NCBI RefSeq assembly: GCF_026914185.1
Contig: NC_070568.1
Coordinates: 3,492,001 to 3,556,000, forward strand
Direction of reading: 5' to 3'
Source: Puccinia triticina
Taxonomy: Eukaryota; Basidiomycota; Pucciniomycetes; Pucciniales; Pucciniaceae
DNA: 64,000 bases
This document shows positions 35,745-46,742 of the stretch, piece by piece. A program made the translations under genes and the position numbers. How positions within the stretch are numbered: the stretch's first letter is position 1; each line of letters starts with the position of its first letter. The notes under the pieces were generated by a model, which did no database searches, was not told where the DNA came from, and saw nothing but the letters and a program-made list of their open reading frames with translations.

Positions 35745-36299
35745 ATGTTAATGCCTGGCGAAGTTGCGCCGTTTCAGCCCGGCCAAATAGTGTCTTCTAA
35801 TGATTCTTTGCGCAAACCATCCGCCAATTATAACTCTTCCTCTGACGTAGATGGCCAAGTCATTAATGTTCCAAGTGAATCCGACGTGCAAGATCCTGCG
35901 CCACCTAGTCCTTTATTCATTCCTAACAATTCCCCAAACAAATTCCCAAACCCTGGAAGCCCAACCTGGCCGCATATAGATAGTCCTATCCATGATCCTT
36001 ATGACTTTTATGCTGACAAGGCTGATGAAGAGGCCGACAAAGATGAGTGGATGCCGCTGAACGGTTCCCAGGCCAATCATTTTTACATTCTTTCTGAAAC
36101 GGCAGACAATTTCCCTACTACTCCTACTGAGTACGGCCCTGAAGTCTGTTCTGTCATCCGGGCGTCCAGCGTCAAATTTGTTATGGGGCATATCAGCAAC
36201 ACATTCAACCCCATACTAATCAGTCCCAAAACCGCGCCTTCCACAAAAACCCGCGCCACCTTCCTTTCACTGATCAAACCTTTTGTACTATCCCAATGA
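35745..36299 (+). CDS. Hypothetical 184-aa protein
   Basis: The ORF starts at an ATG and is rich in Pro, Ser, Asn and acidic residues (DPAPPSPLFIPNNSPN, DKADEEADKDEWMPL). No signal peptide, membrane segment or known motif is visible. The composition resembles a disordered regulatory or gag-like protein. Coding bias over the neighbouring frames is modest, so it may also be a relic. It reads toward the satellite array. Confidence 0.3.
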   Translation: MLMPGEVAPFQPGQIVSSNDSLRKPSANYNSSSDVDGQVINVPSESDVQDPAPPSPLFIPNNSPNKFPNPGSPTWPHIDSPIHDPYDFYADKADEEADKDEWMPLNGSQANHFYILSETADNFPTTPTEYGPEVCSVIRASSVKFVMGHISNTFNPILISPKTAPSTKTRATFLSLIKPFVLSQ

Positions 36300-36847
36300 C
36301 CGCCGTCAAGCACATGATTATGGGAATGTTGCGTCAAATGGTGGAACAGGAATCAATCCGGGCAGAGGTGAACCGTATCCCTGATAACATTCATAAATTT
36401 CTACATACACGATTTGATTCTTCATGAAAAAAAGACATTGCAAGTTTTAGGATTAATCCAGGGTGGCTGAGGGGTCTCAAAGTTTTTTTCTTTTTCTTTT
36501 TTACTTCAACAATTGATGTTATGAGAAGTCTCCAAATCTACTTTTTTTCAAAAAAGGAAAAACATTGACCCCTGACCTCTCTCATGATACCATCCTGCAA
36601 ACATTGTTAATTTGGTTGGTTGAACTTCCTGAAGATATTGCACATCATACTTGAGGTGCTACATGCATAGAAGGCCTTTTTGAAATTAGTTTACCATGGT
36701 TTAGCATATTTTGGTAGGTTCTTTGTTTTATCTACTTTTGTTATCACCCACAGATTAATGAGGAATATTTCAACATGAAATTTCATCCAAAAATTGTTCT
36801 GCATATTAAACCCAGAAAGATTGTGTTTCGGGACACATGCATCATGC
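36300..36847. other. No recognisable gene; flank of the satellite
   Basis: AT-rich sequence without a convincing ORF leads into the first satellite monomer. Nothing else is seen. Confidence 0.35.
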
Positions 36848-38974
36848 AGCAGCTAGAATCTGATCAGTTGCCAAATATCACTACTTTTGTAGTTTCTTGG
36901 TGTTTCTGCCACTCTATCTCATCACAGTGTGGGAATTCTTCTGCCATATGGTTATCAAAATGTTTAAATGCCCCCAAACATTCTTTGTGTACCTTTGATC
37001 ACCACAAAACCGCCAAATGTAGCAGCTACAGTCTGATCAGTTCACGAATATCACTACTTTGGTAGTTTGTTGGTGTTTCTGCCACTATATCTCATCCCAG
37101 CATGGGAATCCTTCTGACATATGGTTACCAAAATGTTTACGGGCCCCCAAGGATTTATTATGGACCTTAAGTCACCACAAGACCCCCAAATGTAGCAGCT
37201 ACAGTCTGATCAGTTCCCAAATATCACTACTTTGGTAGTTTCTTGGTGTTTCTGCCACTATATTTCATCCCAGCGTGGGAATCCTTGTGACATATGGTTA
37301 CCAAAATATTTACAGGCCCCCAAAGATTCATTATGGACCTTAAGTCACCACAAGACCCCCAAATGTAGCAGCTACAGTCTGATCAGTTCCCAAATATCAC
37401 TACTTTGGTAGTTTCTTGGTGTTTCTGCCACTATATCTCATCCCAGCGTGGGAATCCTTCTGCCAGATGGTTACCAAAATGTTTACGGGCCCCCAAGGAT
37501 TTATTATGGACCTTAAGTCACCACAAGACCCCCAAATGTAGCAGCTACAGTCTGATCTGTTCCCAAATATCACTACTTTGGTAGTTTCTGGGTGTTTCTG
37601 CCACTTTATCTCATCCCAGCATGGGAATCCTTCTGTCATATGGTTACCAAAATGTTTACAGGCCCCCAAGGACTCATTATGGACCTTAAGTCACCACAAG
37701 ACCCCCAAATGTAGCAGCTACAGTCTGATCAGTTCCCAAATATCACTACTTTGGTAGTTTCTTGGTGTTTCTGCCACTATATCTCATCCCAGCGTGGGAA
37801 TCCTTCTGCCAGATGGTTACCAAAATGTTTACGGGCCCCCAAGGATTCATTATGGACCTCAAGTCACCACAAGACCCCCAAATGTAGCAGCTACAGTCTG
37901 ATCAGTTCCCAAATATCACTACTTTGGTAGTTTCTTGGTGTTTCTGCCACTATATCTCATCCCAGTGTGGGAATCCTTCTGCCATATGTTTACCTAAATG
38001 TTTACAGGCCCCCATAAATTCATTATGTACCTTTAGTCACCACAAAACCACCAACTGTAGCAGCTACAGTCTGATCAGTCCCCAAACATCACTACTTTGG
38101 TAGTTTCTTGGTGTTTCTGCCACTATATCTCATCCCAGCGTGGGAATCCTTCTGCCATATGGTTACCAAAATGCTTACAGGCCCCCAGGGATTCATTATG
38201 GACCTTAAGTCACCAGAAAACCCCCAAGTGTAGCAGCTACAGTCTGATCAGTTCCCAAATATCACTACTTTGGTAGTTTCTTCGTGTTTCTGCCACTATA
38301 TCTCATCCCAGCGTGGGAATCCTTCTGACATATGGTTACCAAAATGTTGACAGGCCCCCAAGGATTCATTATGGAGCTTAAGTCACCACAAGGCCCCCAC
38401 ATGTAGAAGCTACAGTCTGATCAGTTCCCAAATATCACTTCTTTGGTAGTTTCTTGGTGTTTCTGCCACTATATCTCATCCCAGCGTGGGAATACTTCTG
38501 CCATATTGTTACCAAAATGTTTAGAGGCCCCCAAAGATTAATTATGTCCCTTTACTGACCACAAACCTCCAAATGTAGCAGCTAAAGTCTGATCAGTTCC
38601 CAAATATAACAACTTTTGTAGTTTCTTGGTGTTTCTGCCACTATATCTCATCCCAGTGTGGGAATCCTTCTTCAATATGCTTACCAAAATGCTTACAGGC
38701 CCCCAAGGATTCATTATGGAACTTCAGTCACCGGAAGACCCCCAACTGTAGCAGCTACAGTCTGATCAGTCCCCAAACATCACTACTTTGGTAGTTTCTT
38801 GGTGTTTCTGCCACTACATCTCATCCCAGCGTGGGAATCCTTCTGCCATATGGTTACCAAAATGCTTACAGGCCCCCAGGGATTCATTATGGACCTTAAG
38901 TCACCACAAAACCCCCAAGTGTAGCAGCTACAGTCTGATCAGTTCCCAAATATCACTACTTTGGTAGTTTCTTG

Positions 38975-39177
38975 CAACGGTGTAACCATTACCATACATT
39001 GAGTGTATTGGGTAAACGTTTTTCATTGAAGATGCATACCTACATGTCCAACTTTTTGTTTTTGGCTGTTATTGTATGGATAATGGCTAAAAACAAAAAA
39101 TTGGACATGTAGGTATGCATCTTCAATGAAAAACGTTTACCCAATACGCTCAATGTATCGTAATTGTTACACCGTTG
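38975..39177. mobile_element. Foldback MITE, 203 bp, inside the satellite
   Basis: The left arm starts CAACGGTGTAACCATTACCA. The right arm is its reverse complement with few differences for about 93 bp, leaving almost no loop. TTTCTTG at 38968-38974 is repeated at 39178-39184. If the last G of the right arm is counted as target, the duplication is GTTTCTTG, 8 bp. A 7-8-bp duplication points to a hAT-like origin by analogy. The uninterrupted monomer reads TTTCTTGGTGTTTCTG, confirming an insertion. Confidence 0.85.
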
Positions 39178-40352
39178 TTTCTTGGTGTTTCTGACAATAT
39201 ATCTCATCCCAGTGTGGGAATCTTTCTGCCATATGGTTACCAAAATGTTTAGAGGCCCTAAAGATTCATTATATACCATTACTGGCAATAAAAACTCCAA
39301 ATGTAGCAGCTACCATCTGATCAGTTCCCAAATATCACTACTTTGGTAGTTTCTTGGTGTTTCTGCCACTGTATCTCATCCCAGCGTGGAAATAATTCTG
39401 CCATATGGTTACCAAAATGTTAAAAAGCCCCCAAAGATTCATTATGTACCTTGACTGACCACAAAACCCCCAAATGTAGCAGCGCCAGTCTGATCATTTC
39501 CCAAATATCTGTAGCAGCTACAGTCTGATCAGTTTGCAAATATCCCTACTTTGGCAGTTTCTTGGTGTTTCTGCCACTATATCTCATCCCAGCGTGGGAA
39601 TCCTTCTGACATATGGTTACCAAAATGTTGAAAGGCCCCAAAGGATTCATTATGGACCTTAAGTCAACACAAGACCCCCAAACGTAGCAGCTACAGTCTG
39701 ATCAGTTCCCAAATATCACTACTTTGGTAGTTTCTTGGTGTTTCTGCCACTATATCTCATCCCAGTGTGGGAATCCTTCTGCCATATGTTTACCTAAATG
39801 TTTACAGGCCCCCATAGATTCATTATTTACCTTTAGTCACCACAAAACCACCAACTGTAGCAGCTACAGTCTGATCAGTCCCCAAACATCACTACTTTGG
39901 TAGTTTCTTGGTGTTTCTGCCACTATATCTCATCCCAGCGTGGGAATACTTCTGCCATATGGTTACCAAATGGTTCCCGGCCCCCAAAGATTCATATGTA
40001 CCTTTACTGACCACAAAACCTCCAAATGTAGCAGCTACAATCTGATCAGTTCCCAAATATCACTACTTTGGTAGTTTCTTGGTGTTTCTGCCACTATATC
40101 TCATCCCAGCGTGGGAATACTTCTGCCATATGGTTACCAAAATGTTTAGAGGCCCCCAAAGATTCATTATTTACCTTTACTGACCACAAAACCCCCAAAT
40201 GTAGCAGCTACAGTCTGATCAGTTCCCAAATATCACTACTTTGGTATTTCTTGGTGTTTCTGCCACTATAAATCATCCCAGCGTGGGAATACTTCTGCCA
40301 TATGGTTACCAAAATGTTTACAGGCCCCCAAAGATTCATTATGTACCTTTTT

Positions 40353-40533
40353 GTAACCATATGGGAGAAGTATTCCCATGCTGGGATGAGATATAGTGGC
40401 AGAAACACCAAGAAACTACCAAAGTAGTGATATTTGGGAACTGATCAGACTGTAGCTTCTACATGTGGGGGCCTTGTGGTGACTTAAGCTCCAAAATGAA
40501 TCTTTGGGGGCTATATAATATTTTGGTAACCAT
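40353..40533 (-). repeat. Inverted terminal monomer of the satellite
   Basis: GTAACCATATGGGAGAAG through TTTTGGTAACCAT reads as one full monomer in reverse complement. It abuts the last direct monomer at about 40350, creating a head-to-head dyad at the right edge of the array. Confidence 0.85.
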
Positions 40534-41306
40534 ACACCAGAGATGCTTTCAAGGCACTCGAATGCAATTGCTTTATGTTAACTTCATAGCACGTTTTGCT
40601 TGAACCCCCGGATGTGGTGGTTGTAAGTGTTGTACAACTATGGCCGGGATTTGGTCATATTGGTCCCAACATCAGTTGACGCTTTGCCCAACTCATCCGC
40701 AAGTCTTTTGTAACTCAGTTGACACCCAGATGGAACCCAATGAAAACCTCCACCAAGTTAAACAAGAAAATGATTAAATCATATTCTTAGTTGTCCCTCT
40801 CAGCCCCTAGTCACTATATGCAGTTGACCTGAGTCAAAGTATTAAACTTTGAAATCTGTCACAGCAGATGTTTGTTTTGATAGATCCCAACACCACCATA
40901 CACATGGAGCAGTGATCTTTTGGTTGGACCAGTCGAGCTCTGTCAGCAGCGCATCCTTAGGGACCGAGTATGCGGACCCAAGAACCTGCTCAAACACTTC
41001 AGGCAGATCGGTGTACATCTGTTATGCAGTGTTATGCCATTAGTTGCATGATAAGCATCATCTATCTTCTGCTGACACAAGTATAAACTAGAAATGCATG
41101 TATCGACACTGTTGAGAGATACCCCCTAATATCCAGGGATACATCCCCCTTCGGGTCTTGGGTTCTTCTTCAGCCAAAAAGGGACAGCATGTCAAAGGCC
41201 AGTCTGCCACCATAAGTGTTGAAGTGCAGGCAAGAAACTCGAACCTGACATATCGTCCCGCTTTCACCCCCCAATCCCAGCTTTGAAATTGAGTTCTAAC
41301 TCCATT
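40534..41306. other. No gene seen; upstream region of the SNF2 gene
   Basis: No convincing ORF lies here. The stretch precedes the ATG at 41307 and would hold its promoter and 5' leader. No clear TATA box is singled out. Confidence 0.35.
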
Positions 41307-43710
41307 ATGGCCGGAGTTTTCTGCCTAGGTCAAATCGTTCTTACATTTACCTCAACATACTCCATCGCTCCCCTTGATGTTCCTCGTGTTGCTTTCCTTC
41401 AGCGAGGTAACCACCGAGTACACGTGTTAGGTTCAGCAACCCAGTCTTTTGGAGATCTCAGCGAGGTTCAGAGCAGGTGTGTCGGACAGTTGCTAGGACC
41501 TGTTGGAGGATGTTCCACTCAAATGAATGAAGCAAGATTTCCGAGTTCGGACCCTTCCTTAATTAAACTCCACGCATTTGTTGCCACAAAGACTCCAACA
41601 CTTTCTCAACTTTGGGGTTGTGTTTTCAGTCGTTCGATGGATGTTCAAACGGTTCTTTCTGCATTCTCTAGAGCAGGCATTGAGCTCCTGTCAATCTGGA
41701 ACTACAACCCAACTATTTTCTTCGACATACCACACCTTATGTCTGCCACTCATCGACTTGGCCCATCTGATGATGACCGGTGGCTTCAGCCATACCTTAT
41801 ACAATGCCGCACAACATTGAAGGATCACCAACTGAGCGCCCTCAGGTTTTTGAAAAACAACGAATCCAACACAGACACTATCTCACAACTCTGGAACCAC
41901 CCGGACAACAGATGGATCAGGGATAATGTCGATGATTCGACTGGACCAATGACTAGCGATGAACATGCAAAACCACGAGGTTCAATACTTGCCGATGACA
42001 TGGGTCTTGGAAAGACATTAACAGAGTTGATTTTCATTCTAGCCACTAGCCAATCAGCCCTGGATTTTCGCCGTTCTAGTCTTGGCAATACACCACTGAT
42101 GTCTGCTGCTACACTTATCATATGTCCTCTGGCGACGCTTTCGAACTGGGAGAACGAAATCCGAATGCATTTTCATGCACAAGCGATTCCCTACTGTGTT
42201 TTCCACGGGAAAAATCGAGGAGGTATAACACTCGAGGAGCTAACATCTTCAATGGTTGTCCTGACAACATATGAGATGATTGGGACGGACGAGGACACTA
42301 CGACGAGCCGGCCGATGATTGAACCCTTAAATATTTGTTGGTTCAGGATAGTGTTGGATGAAGCTCAGTGGGTTAAATTGAGAACTATGTCCCAATGATT
42401 TCTTTCAGTGCAAGAAAGAGAAACTCATTAATTATATATATGTGACATATAGTATGATCAGGAACCGATGTGCTACCAGGACGAAGCTTATTCACCGTCT
42501 GAATGCAAAATTTTTCCTATGTCTGACTGGGACTCCCCTGCAGAACCGCTTGACAGATCTGCAAAGCCTCGTCCAATTGTTGAGGATCAAACCATGGAGT
42601 GACGAGTGGATGTGGAGGAATTTCCTCATACCTAACATAAATGTCGGCTCAATCGAAGCAATCAGATCGTTAACCAGGCTCATGGAGGGAGTATGCTTGC
42701 GGAGGACAAAGGATGTCTTATTGAACCTGCCACCAAAGACCGAATATGCTGTGGTTGTCCATCTCAGCGCTGAATGGGAGAAAGTGTCACATGAACTCCA
42801 TCAGACTTTTGTGGAGAATTTTGGAAGATTGAGAACATCAGCCGATTCTTGGGATTCAGGTGAATTCTTCCGCCAACTTACGAGGATCCGACAATTTTGT
42901 AATCACCCACTTTTTGCAAGGGAAGAGATCGAGTTCGGGGTGAATTGGGAATGGAATCACTCTGCAAAGTTGATTCACCTGATGGATAAGCTTAATAAAT
43001 TTGATGGTCAAGGAAGTCAACGAAGCAGACCAAAGTCTGTAATATTCTCAAACTATGTTGGCTTCTTGAACATGTGAGTGATTCAACTGAACTCTGAAGG
43101 TTGAACTGAGGTTCGCAATTTTACATCTACTCTGCTGACAAAAACACTGGTTTTCTTGCAAGAATTGAAATCGGCCTCAAAGCGAACGGTATAAAATCCA
43201 CATGGCTCAAAGGGGAAATGAGCATATCACAGCGTGACAAGAGCCTTGATGGTTTTCGGGGTGATACAGGGTGTGACGTACTGCTTGGGTCAATCGCAGC
43301 AGCAGGGGTGGGGATTGATTTAAGATGTGCTGAAAATGTTTTTATCATGGTGAGTGTAGACAAGGCAAGAAGCATATGCACAGAGATCTAAAAAGAGTCT
43401 TATTTTTCAAGGAACCGGGTTGGAATCCGGCGATGGAGGCGCAAGCTATAGACCGTTTGTATCGGTTGGGGCAGGTCAAGCCAGTGAGTGTATATAGGTA
43501 CTATGTACATGGCACGTTGGAGATGAACATATACCAGGTACAGAGACGGAAAGGAGAATTGGCTATGTACGTGAGTTTTCTTTGAAGTTGTTAAGCTCCC
43601 TTTGGTGACAAAGCGAATGATCCGTATCGTATTCCAGGTTGAGCGTTCCTTCGGGTGGTGATGAACAATACAAGGCAGCTCAGTTAATAATGATGAACAT
43701 GATTAGTTGA
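41307..43710 (+). CDS. SNF2-family ATPase/helicase, 698 aa, five exons
   Basis: Exons deduced by splice sites and phase are 41307-42367, 42453-43073, 43163-43349, 43412-43566 and 43638-43710. They join to 2,097 nt, exactly 699 codons with stop. Helicase motifs are ADDMGLGKT (about residue 229), LIICPLATLSNW, DEAH created across the first intron (about 351), LTGTPLQN (about 378), KSVIFSNYVGFLN, SIAAAGVGIDLR and QAIDRLYRLGQVKPVSVYRY (about 634). The set is complete. The family resembles the Rad5/HLTF-like branch, but no RING finger is present. Such enzymes use ATP to remodel chromatin or DNA structures in the nucleus. The first ATG in frame is used; an upstream exon is possible. The gene is convergent with the next and overlaps it by 8 bp. 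Confidence 0.85.
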
Positions 43711-44837
43711 ATCGCATACTCCTGAACTCACAAAATAGTTGAATCATTTCGAAAAGCTCAGAGAAGTTCATGTAAGGTTTTGGGTTGAGGAGTAGTTTTT
43801 GTGCATTGTCAAGTGTATTGATGTATTCGGGTGCGTAGCAGTTGATTGGTAAGTTTATCGGAACATCAGAAAACGTGGTAAGAACAGAAGCCTGAATCAA
43901 GCGACGGTTCTCTATTGTAAAGCTGTCTACAAATTTCGGGCCTTTGGTGTTCTTCTTCTTGTGGATGTGAACTTTGTCCAGTTTCTGTGCGAGGAGGCTG
44001 AATTCAGAGGACCTCCACAAGAGAGGAACTTTGACAAGTGACTTGTCCGGAAGCCTTTCCGTTTCAGATGAGCATTTAATCGGATCAAAGAGCCCCTTCG
44101 TTTCATTTGATACGTCAAGCGTGGAGAGTGTCTGTTGGCGGTGTGTCTGAAGCTGGAGAATATCATTCTTGTGATCAATGACCTGGAGCAAATATGAGTC
44201 AGAAACCCAGATGGCTTACCTGACTCCTCCACTTGGATTTCAACTCGGATTTTTTCTTCTTATCCCGGCCGTCTGTGGAATACTTTCCCAACCTGAGCCC
44301 CTCAGCACGCCCAAGGAACCATCGATGCAAGGTACCCATGTGGAGTTTTGGATTGGAAGCTTCGTTAGGGTCAATGTAGAATATCTTGAAAACACCAGAC
44401 TGATGGGCATGTCTCCAGTGTTTGAGAATGAATTGAGCAATCGCCTGATTCCAGGGCGAGTCCCAAGGGTGCTGCCACGCGAAGGTTGCTCCAGGAAATC
44501 CAGATGCAGTAAGATCTTCCAAATACAATGTGCGGAACACAACAGGTATCTTCTCGTTTTTGAGGGAACAGGCACTTTCCGGAACTTGAGATATGGGATG
44601 GATCAATATTGAGTGTGGAAGGGCGCAGCCTCTATGGAAATCTTGTGGGGAGGGAGAAAGCCTCCATACCTCAGAAGATTTGGTGTTCATGTCTAGCAGG
44701 CAACGGGTGAAGGAAGAAATACTTCTACACAGAGGTGACGTTGATTTGGGGAGTACAGTAGAATAGAAACTATTGATTTTACGACCGTTGGTTGGAGGAT
44801 TGTTCCCGCTGAAGTGAGAGTGAGCCGAAATTTTCAT
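43703..44837 (-). CDS. Unrecognised 365-aa protein, two exons
   Basis: Exon 1 is 44837-44220 and exon 2 is 44182-43703 on the minus strand, joined across a 37-bp intron with GTAAG and CCAG ends. Without splicing the frame stops at once. The product includes SGVFKIFYIDPNEASNPKLH, RWFLGRAEGLRLGKYSTDGR and a Lys-rich stretch (DKKKKSELKSKW) near the splice. No signal peptide, membrane segment or known domain is seen. Its TAA (43705-43703) lies inside the last codons of the SNF2 gene. A perfect palindrome lies 244 bp upstream of its ATG. Function is unknown; the basic stretch could serve nuclear or nucleic-acid roles. Confidence 0.6.
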
Positions 44838-45080
44838 CGTGGGATGTTGTGTGAGTGTTGGGGCAAAGTCTGAGAAGGAATTTGCGGCAGGATCTTATAC
44901 CCACGAAGGGTGATGTGGGGGTGAGGGTTGGGTGAAGACATGGCCCGCATTTCTACCCTTTGTTTTGTAACTCTCAAAGGCTTATCGGTAGGGAGATATT
45001 GCATGAAAGGGCGCACAGCATATTTTTATGTAAAGCATTTCGTGCAGGGTCACATGTTTGGCTTGCTTTGGTTGACGTGT

Positions 45081-45122
45081 TCTTGTCATGAAAACGTACG
45101 CGCGTACGTTTTCATGACAAGA
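45081..45122. repeat. Perfect palindrome, copy 1 (42 bp; 36-bp core)
   Basis: The arm TGTCATGAAAACGTACGC is followed directly by its reverse complement with no loop. Here the symmetry extends three further bases on each side (TCT/AGA). The same 36-bp core recurs at 52384-52419 and 58604-58639. It lies 244 bp upstream of the 365-aa gene. Confidence 0.97.
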
Positions 45123-45765
45123 TGCCTGGAGTCCGACTTGAGTTTTCGCAATGGAATGAAGCGGACAGTCGTTCAACATGTCCAATTCACCAACAACACC
45201 AGGTACCCCCGGGCAGAAGCTACCAATGGCTTGTACACGGCAGGACGACCGCCCCATGCCCTCAATGGTACTTAAACAGAACACAGGCACCCCATGCGGA
45301 AATATGTGTTGCGATTGCACAGTCCACAGAAGGTTTCTTCACATTTAGCTCCTGTGGGAGTGGCAGCACTATCATACTTGATCTATCAAGCCATCAAAAA
45401 TTGATGGTGTGTGTGCTATCGGTGTGGACTTTGGAGTGCTTGATCCAGAATTGTATGTAATGGGGCATGAGTATCACAAAATTTGGAAAGGGTACAGCTT
45501 CAGAAGTGGATGTTGAGTTACAGAGAATTCTGTTTGAGATAGCCTAAGTCCAACGGTTTGGCTTTGACAGAATAGGCAGTGGCCAGAGAGAAAAAGTTAA
45601 GGGTTTGTCAGAGGCACATGCCAAATGTGCGGACTCGGAAGAGGGAAGTGCGGCATTGACTGTACCTTGGTGGAACAGCACCTCCACACATCTATTGACC
45701 ATGGGCCTATTCCGAAGAACCCGGCGCAACATCGGTGGTGGCATCTTTTGCAAACTCGACGGGCC

Positions 45766-46202
45766 CTAACATAAGTTGACAGTATTAGTTGCTCGTGTGC
45801 TGAAGCCGACATGGGAACGCAAGGAGTTCAAACCTCTTCCAAATCGATTTCTTCTGGCCATCCAGGTGGCCTTGACGTTGGGGATAGCCCAGTGAGGAAT
45901 TTTGTGGTCGAAGGCATCGGCATCCAGTTTACACTGGAGGTGAAAACAGTGATTCCAATTCTTCCAGTCACGGGACCAGTTTTCTTGGATGTCGACCGGA
46001 GCGGGTTCCCTGTCAGGGGGAAGTTCAATTCCGTCTACAACACGATCTATCCTCTCTTGCATGGCTTTGATCCAGTGCAGTTGGGTTTGATTGAAACTAA
46101 AAGTGGAGGGCATGATGGTATTTTCAAAAGTGGCACTAGCTTCGGTGAGGAGATGACAAATGGGGGTGATGGGTTGATTTTCAACTTCCCCAGTGGCAGG
46201 GG
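45766..46202 (-). CDS. Unrecognised protein, probable internal or last exon (partial)
   Basis: A minus-strand frame of protein-like composition includes NTIMPSTFSFNQTQLHWIKA, NWSRDWKNWNHCFHLQCK and PHWAIPNVKATWMARRN. It is preceded by a 3' splice-like TTAAACAG ending at 46203 and ends at TAG in the same frame after TNTVNLC. An ATG within it at 46113 could be the start of a 115-aa product. A second minus-strand frame (45544-45753) might be a further exon. No domain is recognised. It lies upstream of the transposase on the opposite strand. Confidence 0.4.
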
Positions 46203-46742
46203 CTGTTTAAGTTCAGCACACTGATCTGTTTAAGGTAGTAAGCTATGTGTTTTACTGCGAGTCTCAAACATCCCTGAGGCCAAAACAAAAGATTGAATAA
46301 GAAGTGAGCATGTTGGACCTTAAGTGGAATTAGTCACTGCAAGATATGAATTTCTGATGGCCCGACAATCTCCCCACCACATATGAATCACCTGATCCAC
46401 AGGTCTTCTGGACACCGTGCGTATGCATGGCTTGCTGTGAAGATTCGGAGAAAAACACAATACATAGGCTGTGGCACGATTCAGATCAGAAGACGTGCTT
46501 TTTGATTCTTTCCACTCCAATGCCCAGCTGCAAACATGAATTTGGGAGGTGACGTGACTCCGCTGCATTGGCCACATGATTGAGGGTGATTCAAAGTGAA
46601 ACTACACTGCATATCCTATCAAGAAGGATGCCGCAATGGCACGCAAACACACAGCTAAAGGCTCCCTGCCTCTTGTGTGACTTTCGAAATCCGCAACGTC
46701 AACGTAACCCCCAACACCCGCTCCCATCCTTCATTTTATTCC

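Larger units (their letters stand above)
36848..40533. repeat. Tandem satellite array, 173-bp monomer, about 20 copies
   Basis: The monomer contains AGCAGCTACAGTCTGATCAG, CACTACTTTGGTAGTTTCTT, TCTCATCCCAGCGTGGGAAT and ATGGTTACCAAAATGTTTAC. AGCAGCTACAG starts at 37021, 37194, 37367 and 37540, an exact 173-bp period. Most monomers differ by a few percent. A partial monomer lies near 39480-39520, and a 203-bp MITE interrupts the array at 38975. The final monomer (40353-40533) is inverted. ORFs in the array are by-products. The monomer is close to one nucleosome in length. Confidence 0.95.

Noticed and set aside
36848..40533. ORFs of 60-96 aa along the satellite as a gene family
   Set aside because: They repeat with the 173-bp monomer, occur on both strands and break wherever a monomer varies. 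They are by-products of the tandem repeat.
42368..42452. DEAQ instead of DEAH in the SNF2 ATPase
   Set aside because: Reading straight through gives DEAQ and then a stop. Splicing GTGGGT...ATATAG restores DEAH and continues in frame to LTGTPLQN.
45081..45122. Palindrome as an inverted-read or adapter artefact
   Set aside because: The same core occurs at three sites with unrelated flanks and with DNA that continues normally on both sides. A folding artefact would mirror the flanks as well.
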